Shown: positions 14,068 to 20,809 of the stretch, one piece after another | Layout: each line of letters begins with the position of its first letter | Numbering within the stretch: position 1 is the first letter of the stretch | Origin: a virus | Length of the DNA: 23,339 nucleotides | Strand: one strand, 5' to 3' | IMG/VR virus record: IMGVR_UViG_3300031851_000198 | Span: 1 to 23,339 of that record | The notes under the pieces: model-generated | Database searches by the model: none | What the model was told of the DNA's origin: nothing | Seen by the model: the letters and a program-made list of their open reading frames with translations, nothing else | Made by a program: the position numbers and the translations under genes

Positions 14068-16670
14068 GCACGAGATCAAAAAAATACAACCTCCAGTCAC
14101 GAATTAATAGAACAGAAGCCATTTATGGTGCGCTGGATGAGGCTGCTTATGAAGGCAATCTCGGGATGGTTGAAGTCGCAAAGTTCTACATGAACGCAGA
14201 CGACAGTCAGATTCAAGAGTTCGAGACAGAGTTAGATAATGGAAACGAGACAGAAGCTTGGGACATTGTTCAGAGATTCCACGGTGTGGATCTGGTCGGC
14301 ATTGGTAGTGACCAACCCAGCACTCGTGCACAAACGGTTGCCGGTCAAATTGATGAATATTATAATAAAAAGAGCAACAAGAAAGCCTTGACATACGAGC
14401 TTCTTTATGAGATGGTCAAAGAGGTGTATCTCACTGAAGCAACGACTTCTTATGAAATAGCAAATGAGTTTATTACCAAGGCTATCAATGCTCTCAAGGG
14501 ACAGTTTCCAGATTTATCGGCAAAGAAAGAGACAGTGAAGAAGGTGGAACGAGTTATCGGCTTTAATAATGTTGGTAACCGCTACGTCAGAGCAGATTTC
14601 CTTGGTCCCTTGAGCAGAGAGGCTGAACGACAAGGGTATGAACTGGACGCTTCTTACGATTCAAAAGACACGACTCTCCCTAGAGGGTTTTGGCTAAAGA
14701 AAGGCGGCAAAAGGGTCACAAATAAGTTGGGCATTTCGCAGGGCGGAGCCGCTTCCGGCGAGGCTACAAAGTTTGAAAAAAACCTTATTGTTGCGCTAAA
14801 CAACGCTGAACTAGACCTGAAAGCACAGATGTCTTACGGTGAGAAAAACTTTACAGACCCAGATACAGGCAAGCCGCAGATCAATACCGACGAAAGATAT
14901 CAGAAGTCTGCGATGGATATAGCCGACGTTTTACGGAACCTGACCAAGCCCAGTGGCGATAAAGGGCGTGAAACAACTAAGGCACTGCCTCAAGGTGGAA
15001 CGTTTTTCCCCGCATCCGGAGGCAGGGCTACCGGTACTTTAACAGAGCCGTATCTGAAGTGGGGAGCCACGAGTGAGGAGTCAAAGGCAGATCTTTTGTG
15101 GCAAGCTGACGCATCGAAAGACCAGATTGGCGTGAGCGTGAAAAAGGTTGAAGATGCCCAGTTCATGTCAACCCAAGGTCCAGAGTGTGCAGCGGTGTTT
15201 GATGTTGTCGCCAAAGAGATGAATATCGCCCCAGAGCTTGAGGGGCATATGGAAAACTTTCTTAAGCAACTACGGCGTGCCATGACTCCAGATGGTGGAT
15301 CCACCGTTGATAAGGAATTAAAAGACCTTGGTAAAGAATATGCTGCCGCTGAAAAACCCGACGTAGGTGATTCGCAGTATTCTACAGATGCCGGTGACGA
15401 AGAATTGTTGTCAAAGGTCAGCCAGTTGGCTGATGAGTATAGAGATGCAGCGATTCAAAATGTTTATAAAGCCGTTGAAGAACTCCCACCAGATGCCTCG
15501 GAAGAGGACATTGAGAAGCATAAGAACAAGTCTCCTTTCAAGAGCGGTGGGTATAACTTTGTTGTGCCTGAACTGCAAAAGAGAATTGGCGAGCTAGAGT
15601 CGAAAGGCAAGTTGACAAAAAAGCAACAGGCTGAATTGAACAAACTTCAGAGAGCGTTGAAGATTGCCAGCCACGGTGCAAACAAGGACATCGGAAACTT
15701 CACCAAGGGTATGGCATACCCCTTCCGAGATGAGGTGCAAAAACAAGTTCAAGCTGTATACGCTCGTTGTGTAGATGGTGACGAGGAGGCTTGCAGGCTC
15801 AAGGGTGAGCTTGAAAAGAATTTTGGCACCAAATCGGCATCAAAGAAGGATCCGAGCAGGGTTGATTCAGAGTCCTCAAAAGTGGTATTCCAGAAGTTGT
15901 TGACAAATCTTGTTGGTCTAGATTGTCAGAGCAGTTTAAGCCCAGTCGGTAAAGCCATGTTAAACTCTGTAATGGGCAACGTGGCAACTAGAGCAGAAAG
16001 CAGCTTTGTTGAACTTGCGAACAACTTGCAGACTGTTTTTGAAAATCCAGCGTTCAGACAAGGGGTCGTGAAAGAGGGACTTACTGGTGACGGCAAGTTT
16101 GAAGATGAATCAGCAAAAGCATACGCCATTTTAAAGTGGAGTATTGGCAACCCTCAAACTTCAGGCTGGGAAGATATGCGAAACGGCGGAAGCTGGGACG
16201 ATTCTTATTTTCTAAAGAAAGCTGCGGATTTGAAACTCGGCTTTCGTGATCGAGGCGACGGCAGAGGCTTTGCTCTCCGAGGTGACGCAGCATCAAAAGC
16301 TGCGTGTGGAGAAATTAAAGAAGAACTGTTTACAGGTTTTGATTGGTCCGAAATTCATGAATATAAATTTACTGAAGATGAGGAGCAGCAAATTGTTGAA
16401 CAAGCTGCTGTGCTTTCCGAGGCGATTATCGGAGATCAGGTTCTCGTTGAAGGCTGGCTCGGCGATTTAGTAGATAAGGGGCTCGACATCGCAAAGAAAG
16501 GCGCAGACTGGGTTAAGAAAGCTTTTAATGAAGTTGTGAAGTATGCAACGGAAGCTTTAACTCGTTTAGGCAACTGGCTGAAGAAGCTGTTACAAGAAAG
16601 TTTTTCTAAATTTATGAGAGTCATGGGTTTTAATACCACAGAGATGGCAGTTGAAATCCAAAACAATTAA
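14064..16670 (+). CDS. Large unknown protein with possible PD-(D/E)XK nuclease-like core
   Basis: The 868-residue protein is the second largest here and matches no family I know. Three pieces in the middle resemble a restriction-endonuclease-like fold: a helix with E238 (TKFEKNLIVALNNA), a strand with D343 (SKADLLWQA) and a strand with K360 (IGVSVKKVEDAQFMS), the order E-D-xK. N-terminal residues 1-150 and the region around 440-600 look helical and charged, including a coiled coil (KRIGELESKGKLTKKQQAEL). The last 65 residues form amphipathic helices (WLGDLVDKGLDIAKKGADWV and onward) that could contact a membrane or another protein. It overlaps the endolysin stop and precedes the groEL promoter. 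It could be a virion protein; the nuclease idea needs a profile search. Confidence 0.75.
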   Translation: MSTRSKKYNLQSRINRTEAIYGALDEAAYEGNLGMVEVAKFYMNADDSQIQEFETELDNGNETEAWDIVQRFHGVDLVGIGSDQPSTRAQTVAGQIDEYYNKKSNKKALTYELLYEMVKEVYLTEATTSYEIANEFITKAINALKGQFPDLSAKKETVKKVERVIGFNNVGNRYVRADFLGPLSREAERQGYELDASYDSKDTTLPRGFWLKKGGKRVTNKLGISQGGAASGEATKFEKNLIVALNNAELDLKAQMSYGEKNFTDPDTGKPQINTDERYQKSAMDIADVLRNLTKPSGDKGRETTKALPQGGTFFPASGGRATGTLTEPYLKWGATSEESKADLLWQADASKDQIGVSVKKVEDAQFMSTQGPECAAVFDVVAKEMNIAPELEGHMENFLKQLRRAMTPDGGSTVDKELKDLGKEYAAAEKPDVGDSQYSTDAGDEELLSKVSQLADEYRDAAIQNVYKAVEELPPDASEEDIEKHKNKSPFKSGGYNFVVPELQKRIGELESKGKLTKKQQAELNKLQRALKIASHGANKDIGNFTKGMAYPFRDEVQKQVQAVYARCVDGDEEACRLKGELEKNFGTKSASKKDPSRVDSESSKVVFQKLLTNLVGLDCQSSLSPVGKAMLNSVMGNVATRAESSFVELANNLQTVFENPAFRQGVVKEGLTGDGKFEDESAKAYAILKWSIGNPQTSGWEDMRNGGSWDDSYFLKKAADLKLGFRDRGDGRGFALRGDAASKAACGEIKEELFTGFDWSEIHEYKFTEDEEQQIVEQAAVLSEAIIGDQVLVEGWLGDLVDKGLDIAKKGADWVKKAFNEVVKYATEALTRLGNWLKKLLQESFSKFMRVMGFNTTEMAVEIQNN

Positions 16671-16678
16671 TTTAATCC

Positions 16679-16707
16679 TTTACAAACACACTAGGTTGTG
16701 TTATATT
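16679..16707 (+). promoter_or_regulatory. groEL promoter with dyad in the spacer
   Basis: TTTACA (16679-16684), a 17-bp spacer and TATATT (16702-16707) with the extended -10 TGT. The spacer is nearly filled by a perfect inverted repeat, AACACA (16685-16690) and TGTGTT (16697-16702), a plausible repressor site. It shares GTGTTATATTA with the promoter at 104. No CIRCE element, the usual groE operator, is present. Confidence 0.72.
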
Positions 16708-16741
16708 ATATTATACAAAACCATACATATTGGAGGTATTC

Positions 16742-18316
16742 GTGAGCAAGGTTTATAGTAGTAATTCTACACTTAATGAGAAGATTCTAAAGGGCGTGGA
16801 TACGTTGGCAGACAACGTAGCAGCCACACTGGGACCAAAGGGCAGAAATGTCATTTTGAAAACAAAGGAAGGAAACCCAGTGATTACCAAAGACGGCGTG
16901 ACCGTCGCAAAGTTTGTTGAGCTTGACGACCCATTTGAGAATTTGGGTGCGCAAGTTATCAAGCAAGCTTCCCAAGTAACAAATAGCAACGCAGGTGATG
17001 GTACAACCACCGCCACGGTCCTTGCCCGTGAGATTGTCCGGAAGGCACAGAAGTATATTGCTGCTGGTGCTTCTCCGGTAGAACTCAAGCGAGGTATGGA
17101 TGAGGCTACAGAGGTGATTCTGGACGCTCTCACTGAAATGTCTATCCCTATCCGAAGCGAATCAGAAGTAGCCAACGTAGCTACCATTTCTGCCAACGGT
17201 GATGCCAAGATTGGATCTCTTATCGCTATGGCGGTTGACCAAGCAGGCAAGGACGGCGGCATCTCTATTGAAGCGGGTAAGTCTATGCAGACCACCCTTG
17301 ATTTGGTTGAGGGGTTCCGGTTTGACTCTGGATACATCTCATCTTCGTTTGTCACAGATGAGCGTCTAGGTCGCATGAAGTATCGTGAGCCATACATTCT
17401 TGTTGCGGAAAGCAACATCTCCGCTGTTGAAGACTTGCTCCCCACCTTAGAGCAGGTTGCACGAGAGGGCAAGCCCCTCGTAATCGTCGCAGAGAACGTA
17501 GAGGGTCAAGCCCTTGCTGCCCTCATCATGAACACTGTTCGTGGAAATATGAAGGTTGCAGCAGTCAAGGCTCCTATGTATGGAGACGAGCGACGAAACA
17601 TTATGCGTGACCTCGCATTGAGCACTGGCGCAACGTTTGTATCTAGGGAGACAGGTCTACAACTTAAAGATGTAAAACTTGAACACTTAGGTATCGCTAA
17701 GAGCATTGAGAGTACAAAAGGTTCAACAGTAATTATTGATGGTTCGGGCGATTTGGACGAGGTTGATAAAAAGATTGAACTTCTTAAGACTGAAATGTCC
17801 GAAATTAAAGATCTGCACGAGGCTGAAAAAACCCAAGAGCGTATTACTCGCCTTGCAAGTGGCGTAGCTATTATCCGAGTCGGCGGTACAACCGAAGTGG
17901 AGATGGTTGAAACAAAGCATCGCATTGAGGATGCCCTCTCTGCTGTTAAGTCAGCACAAGAGGAAGGTATCGTTCCCGGTGGCGGCGTTGCGCTGTTGCG
18001 AGCATCTGCATCACTCGCAGATTGCCGATGTGAAGATCCAGACCGACAAGCTGGTGTTGATATCATCCGGCAGGCAGTTTGTGGTCCTCTCCGCCAAATG
18101 GCTCTTAACTCGGGGGAAAGCCCAGATCTTGTTATTTCGGCAGTCTGCTCGGAGCAGGGCAATGTGGGCTTCAATTTCGCCACCGGCAAGCTTGAAGACC
18201 TACTTGAGTCTGGAGTCATTGATCCGGCAAAGGTTACAAAAAATGCACTGCAAAATGCTGTTTCCGCAGCAGGAACACTGCTTACAACAAATCACGCAAT
18301 TGTTGAGGTTGAATAG
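16742..18316 (+). CDS. groEL: GroEL chaperonin, 60-kDa
   Basis: GTG 16742 is chosen because TGGAGGT (16731-16737) lies just upstream; a TTG at 16730 would overlap that site. The 524-residue product is a complete GroEL ring subunit that folds proteins in an ATP-driven cage. Key elements are LGPKGRNV (30-37), NAGDGTTTATVLAR (83-96) with the ATP-site D86, KVAAVKAPMYGDERR, the RIEDAL aspartate and IVPGGGVALLR. The order matches bacterial GroEL throughout with no gaps visible. It ends at TTNHAIVEVE and lacks the Gly-Gly-Met tail. A GroES-like gene lies at 426 rather than next door, unlike bacterial groESL. Preservation of ATPase and hinge residues suggests it is functional, probably folding phage capsid or other proteins. 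Confidence 0.97.
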   Translation: MSKVYSSNSTLNEKILKGVDTLADNVAATLGPKGRNVILKTKEGNPVITKDGVTVAKFVELDDPFENLGAQVIKQASQVTNSNAGDGTTTATVLAREIVRKAQKYIAAGASPVELKRGMDEATEVILDALTEMSIPIRSESEVANVATISANGDAKIGSLIAMAVDQAGKDGGISIEAGKSMQTTLDLVEGFRFDSGYISSSFVTDERLGRMKYREPYILVAESNISAVEDLLPTLEQVAREGKPLVIVAENVEGQALAALIMNTVRGNMKVAAVKAPMYGDERRNIMRDLALSTGATFVSRETGLQLKDVKLEHLGIAKSIESTKGSTVIIDGSGDLDEVDKKIELLKTEMSEIKDLHEAEKTQERITRLASGVAIIRVGGTTEVEMVETKHRIEDALSAVKSAQEEGIVPGGGVALLRASASLADCRCEDPDRQAGVDIIRQAVCGPLRQMALNSGESPDLVISAVCSEQGNVGFNFATGKLEDLLESGVIDPAKVTKNALQNAVSAAGTLLTTNHAIVEVE

Positions 18317-18324
18317 GTTTGTAG

Positions 18325-18343
18325 CCGACTAATTATAAGTCGG
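18325..18343 (+). other. Hairpin at the ribosome binding site of the next gene
   Basis: CCGACT (18325-18330) pairs over 6 bp with AGTCGG (18338-18343) around a 7-nt AT-rich loop. Its 3' arm shares two G bases with the GGAGGGG ribosome binding site of the gene at 18355. There is no T tract, so it is not a terminator; it could limit translation or mark a processing point between groEL and the next gene. Confidence 0.5.
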
Positions 18344-18354
18344 AGGGGTAAGCC

Positions 18355-18753
18355 ATGTCAAATGAATTAGAAAAAGTGCTGGGTCAGATTTCAGCACAGA
18401 TGGAAGCGATAGAGGAAAAGTTTGAGCAAAAGACTAAAACCCTTTCTTCGCACCCATCTCAAAATGGAGGCTGGAGTAGACTAGAGAGTTCGCTAGAGCG
18501 TATTGAAGCGCAAGTCACCGCTATTGATATTTCACTAAACGACCCAAATACTGGAGCTATTGCAAAACTCAACGATCAAATCGCTTGGCGTGGCAGAGTT
18601 GACCCTATCTTAGATGATAATCGTAAGCAGGACGAGAGGATTTTAAAACTTGAGTTGCAGATTGGTGTCTACAACAAGATCACTTGGGCACTTGGTTTAA
18701 GTACTCTCGGTCTGCTGGCAAAAGCTTTTATGGGCTTACTCATAAGTGTCTGA
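18355..18753 (+). CDS. Coiled-coil protein with C-terminal membrane span
   Basis: The 132-residue protein has heptad-type helices in residues 1-60 (LEKVLGQISAQMEAIEEKFE and LESSLERIEAQVTAID), a charged region (RKQDERILKLELQ), and one C-terminal membrane span (ITWALGLSTLGLLAKAFMGLLISV). Coiled coil followed by a tail anchor resembles XhlA-type holin partners and some membrane tethers, but length and sequence are not specific. ATG 18355 has a strong GGAGGGG site. It is co-transcribed with groEL, and the ncRNA promoter follows. A role in lysis or membrane attachment is possible and unproven. Confidence 0.75.
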   Translation: MSNELEKVLGQISAQMEAIEEKFEQKTKTLSSHPSQNGGWSRLESSLERIEAQVTAIDISLNDPNTGAIAKLNDQIAWRGRVDPILDDNRKQDERILKLELQIGVYNKITWALGLSTLGLLAKAFMGLLISV

Positions 18754-18794
18754 AATCACTAATCTTTAAAAAATAAAAAACATTGATAAAATAC

Positions 18795-18823
18795 TTGACA
18801 AACAGGTGATTGTTTGGTATAGT
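18795..18823 (+). promoter_or_regulatory. Strong sigma-70 promoter of the structured RNA
   Basis: A perfect TTGACA (18795-18800), a 17-bp spacer and TATAGT (18818-18823) with the extended -10 TGG. The predicted start is at about 18830, which is exactly where the first hairpin (GTAAGG) begins. The next start codon is nearly 200 nt away at 19025. Confidence 0.78.
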
Positions 18824-18829
18824 ATGTAT

Positions 18830-18994
18830 GTAAGGTGGTAGAGAGGACTGATCATCTTCTCGGATCCTTACCACTGGCTAATCACCGGTGAAAGAAAAGA
18901 CATAAGATGATGGGTTGATTCCCCGGATTCGGTTCATCACCCGAGCCTAGCTGGTAGGTTGAGATTGGCGGTTCAATTCCGTCCTCGGGTTCCT
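18830..18994 (+). ncRNA. Candidate structured RNA with tRNA-like 3' domain
   Basis: Between the gene ending at 18753 and the one starting at 19025 no coding region is supported, but the sequence folds well on paper. Hairpin 1 spans 18830-18871: GTAAGG/CCTTAC, an internal loop, then GAGAGGA/TCTTCTC closing the 7-nt loop CTGATCA. Hairpin 2 spans 18872-18890: CACTGG/CCGGTG around the 7-nt loop CTAATCA. An A-rich linker (18891-18905) follows, then hairpin 3 (18909-18938): GATG/CATC with an inner CCG-GATT-CGG. The 3' end is the tRNA-like domain at 18939-18994. The promoter places the 5' end at hairpin 1. It is not a canonical tRNA or a recognised tmRNA. Folding was done by eye. Confidence 0.55.
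18939..18994 (+). other. tRNA-like domain lacking an anticodon arm
   Basis: ACCCGAG (18939-18945) and CTCGGGT (18984-18990) form a perfect 7-bp acceptor-type stem. Inside are a D-arm-like hairpin, CCTA-GCTGG-TAGG (18946-18958), and a clear T arm, GGCGG-TTCAATT-CCGTC (18967-18983), with a 5-bp stem including one G-U pair and a T-loop-type heptamer. Only 8 nt (TTGAGATT) replace the anticodon arm and variable loop. The tail TCCT lacks an encoded CCA. It could be a degenerate tRNA or a processing or tRNA-mimic element. Confidence 0.6.
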
Positions 18995-19024
18995 AACGAT
19001 CATAAACTAGAAAGGTGTCTTGAA

Positions 19025-19234
19025 ATGGAATTAGAAGATGTTGAGAGAAGAAAGTCGGCTTTGGTTACGATCTTGAATCAGATGGAGGTACCCGAAGACA
19101 ATAAGGATTTTCACCCTTCCCGAGCTTCAAGAAACCTACGCTGGCTCCAGCGAAACCTTGCGGTGCAAAACGGAGAACACCCTATGTTTGGGACAGCAAT
19201 GGTGCTGGTTAGGGATATTTTAAAAAATATTTAA
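19025..19234 (+). CDS. Small unknown protein, 69 aa
   Basis: ATG 19025 is preferred; earlier in-frame starts would run through the tRNA-like domain. GAAAGGTG lies about 9 nt upstream. The product starts with an acidic helix (ELEDVERRKSALVTILNQME), followed by a basic segment (SRASRNLRWLQRNLAVQN) and a C-terminal helix (MVLVRDILKN). No family is recognised. It would be transcribed from the promoter at 18795, behind the structured RNA, and ends just before the promoter at 19243. Confidence 0.6.
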   Translation: MELEDVERRKSALVTILNQMEVPEDNKDFHPSRASRNLRWLQRNLAVQNGEHPMFGTAMVLVRDILKNI

Positions 19235-19242
19235 AATAATGC

Positions 19243-19271
19243 TTGACAATCTGTGTTCTAGATGCTATATT
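19243..19271 (+). promoter_or_regulatory. Sigma-70 promoter for the 19302 gene
   Basis: A perfect TTGACA (19243-19248), a 17-bp spacer and TATATT (19266-19271) with the extended -10 TGC. The -35 region TTGACAATCTGT is identical to that of the promoter at 2936. It lies in the 67-bp gap before the next gene. Confidence 0.78.
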
Positions 19272-19301
19272 ATATATGTACTGATGATGAGGAGAGCTTA
19301 A

Positions 19302-20084
19302 ATGGGACTTCGTGAGCGATTGGAAAACTTGGTGACTAACCCCTTGGTTGTGGATTCCACAGACTATGACTTTGCAAAAGGTCTCTTGGAATATTACGAC
19401 AGGAAGGGTTGCCTTACGTCCGGTCGCCGACCGTGGCTTGATAAGCTTGAGCACAAGTATGATGCTGCTAACTACGTTGATCCTCTTGCGGGTAATCCGC
19501 AGGCAAAGGTTATCGTAGATCTTCTCGCAAAAGAGAACGTCGCCGAAGGCGACAAGCGGTTTCTCACCTCTCTTAAGGGTGCCGTCGCCCGCTGGGGTAA
19601 ACTGACAGAGCGACAATCAGCCGCTCTTGAGCGTATTATGGAGCGTTACTCTGAAGCAGGTCAACAGCGTCGTGCGGTTTGGTCTGAAGTTTACGCAGAC
19701 CGTCGCCATGAGGCAGTCGCTGCGGCGAACTACTATGCAGCGAACCCACCTTACTATGGTGACTTGGCGGAGCGCATTCTGACAGAGGTTGATTTCGTCC
19801 CCACTGAAAAGCAATTCAATGCTATTACTCAAAACAAGTATGCACAAAAAGTAATCAAAGCGACTCTCTCGGAGCCTTTGTTCCCTGCGGGTGCTATGGT
19901 AGAGGGTCGTGCATCTGCGAACTATAAGCTGCGAGGCAAAAAAGCATTCGTTCTTAAGGTTAACTACGGTCACGTAACTAATGCGGCAAAAGGGACTAAA
20001 AAGTATTTAGTTCTACCAGTTGGTGCTCCCACCCCTCTGGTTGTTGAGGAGCGTGAAATTAAAAAGGTTAAGAAACTAAAGTAA
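19302..20084 (+). CDS. Unknown protein with internal helical repeats
   Basis: This 260-residue protein starts at ATG 19302 after GAGGAGAG, and its promoter and ribosome site suggest strong expression. Residues 1-200 show about three loosely repeated units of 60-70 residues: LLEYYDRKGCLTSGRRPWLD, LKGAVARWGKLTERQSAALE and ILTEVDFVPTEKQFNAIT, each followed by a short helix. The unit (helix, G-x-LT or P-T turn, helix, Lys/Arg-Tyr) resembles a small helical binding module. Residues 205-260 look beta-rich and basic (YKLRGKKAFVLKVNYGHV) with a lysine-rich end. I do not recognise the family; nucleic-acid binding is a guess from charge. A strong hairpin follows at 20092. Confidence 0.78.
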   Translation: MGLRERLENLVTNPLVVDSTDYDFAKGLLEYYDRKGCLTSGRRPWLDKLEHKYDAANYVDPLAGNPQAKVIVDLLAKENVAEGDKRFLTSLKGAVARWGKLTERQSAALERIMERYSEAGQQRRAVWSEVYADRRHEAVAAANYYAANPPYYGDLAERILTEVDFVPTEKQFNAITQNKYAQKVIKATLSEPLFPAGAMVEGRASANYKLRGKKAFVLKVNYGHVTNAAKGTKKYLVLPVGAPTPLVVEEREIKKVKKLK

Positions 20085-20091
20085 ACGATGT

Positions 20092-20114
20092 TGCAGGGGC
20101 GAGTTTCCCCTGCA
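20092..20114 (+). terminator. Strong hairpin after the repeat protein gene
   Basis: TGCAGGGG (20092-20099) and CCCCTGCA (20107-20114) form a perfect, GC-rich 8-bp stem with a 7-nt loop (CGAGTTT). The downstream CACTTGTATCT is only weakly T-rich, so termination may be partial; it could also protect the 3' end of the upstream mRNA or be an RNase III target. No new promoter is seen before the gene at 20145. Confidence 0.55.
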
Positions 20115-20144
20115 CACTTGTATCTAAAGAAGAGGATATATTAA

Positions 20145-20525
20145 ATGGAAAGAAGAGTTAATATTTCATATGTTATTGATCTGGATGATGTACCGGGCGA
20201 AGCAAACAAGCTTGCAGATGACGCAAAACACTGGGCTACTGTGCTCGTTGATGATCTGATGGATATCAGTTTTTCAAAACCACTACCAGAGCTTGCCGAA
20301 CGAGTGCACTCCATTCGTGAGCGTCTGGCTAGGATTGATCAACGGATAGACGATTGCTATGCAATCACCGTTGGATACCATCAGGCTATTAGCCAACCGG
20401 TGGCGCAGCCTGAAGAGCAGGAACACGCTGGCTTGCCCGAAGAGCAGGCGTTACAGGTGGGCGATCTCGCAGAGAAGATTCAACAGTTGCAACGGGTGAT
20501 GACCCCAACAACGGAGGAGAAGTGA
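20145..20525 (+). CDS. Unknown acidic protein, 126 aa
   Basis: ATG 20145 follows AGAGGA at moderate spacing. The protein begins with a strand (RRVNISYVIDLDDVP), then helices with coiled-coil character (LAERVHSIRERLARIDQRID), a Pro/Gln/Glu-rich linker (QPVAQPEEQEHAGLPEEQ) and a final amphipathic helix (VGDLAEKIQQLQRVM). No family is recognised. The end overlaps the next gene by one base (TGATG), suggesting coupled expression. Possibly an oligomeric accessory protein; function unknown. Confidence 0.72.
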   Translation: MERRVNISYVIDLDDVPGEANKLADDAKHWATVLVDDLMDISFSKPLPELAERVHSIRERLARIDQRIDDCYAITVGYHQAISQPVAQPEEQEHAGLPEEQALQVGDLAEKIQQLQRVMTPTTEEK

Positions 20526-20809
20526 TGACGAGGGACGGTAAAGGAGATCTGGTATATATCCCATCCAGTGTAACACTGTACCAGTTAGACGATAACTATG
20601 ATATGAAAACTAACCACGCTAAGGAGTGGGTACAAGATGACAGCGATTATATAAGAGGTCCGGTGGTTAAATATAAAAAAACAGAAAAACCCATGAATGC
20701 CCTCTGCGTTGGTGAGTATGACGCAGGGTATAAGAAAATTATTTATGAGTCTGAAACATGGCTAGTTAGAGAAAGAGATGTTTATTCAGCTAAAAAAGGA
20801 GAATTTTAA
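20525..20809 (+). CDS. Small unknown protein, SH3-like beta layout
   Basis: ATG 20525 (94 residues) has GGAGGAG 5 nt upstream; GTG 20522 is a less likely alternative. The sequence reads as short strands: GDLVYIPSSVTLYQ, then RGPVVKYKKTEKPMNALCVG, then YKKIIYESETWLVRERDVYS. Alternating hydrophobic residues and the GDLVYIP opening, where a control-type turn binds ligands in small beta barrels, suggest an SH3-like fold. Similar short proteins are common in phage early regions, but none is identified. It is followed immediately by the next gene with no gap. Confidence 0.72.
   Translation: MTRDGKGDLVYIPSSVTLYQLDDNYDMKTNHAKEWVQDDSDYIRGPVVKYKKTEKPMNALCVGEYDAGYKKIIYESETWLVRERDVYSAKKGEF

Noticed and set aside
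16671-16741. A CIRCE heat-shock operator in front of groEL
   Set aside because: The CIRCE half-sites TTAGCACTC/GAGTGCTAA are absent; only a short AACACA/TGTGTT dyad is present.
16753-18219. Long open frames on the - strand opposite groEL, and others opposite the acidic protein and endolysin genes
   Set aside because: They mirror conserved + strand genes, have no ribosome binding sites and show low-complexity or shadow-type composition.
18325-18343. Rho-independent terminator of groEL
   Set aside because: The 6-bp stem is not followed by T residues but by the ribosome binding site and start of the next gene.
18830-18994. A canonical tRNA (possibly tRNA-Ile from the GAT in loop CTGATCA, or an interrupted tRNA)
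   Set aside because: The only acceptor-stem partner of CTCGGGT is 18939-18945, directly before the D-arm-like hairpin, so the upstream loop cannot be its anticodon arm without a permuted or split gene, for which there is no other sign. Position 37 would also be C.
18909-18994. tmRNA: GATTCCCCGGATTCGG resembles the tmRNA 5' end
   Set aside because: The region is far shorter than a tmRNA, the acceptor pairing does not involve this segment, and no tag-peptide frame ending near ALAA is seen.
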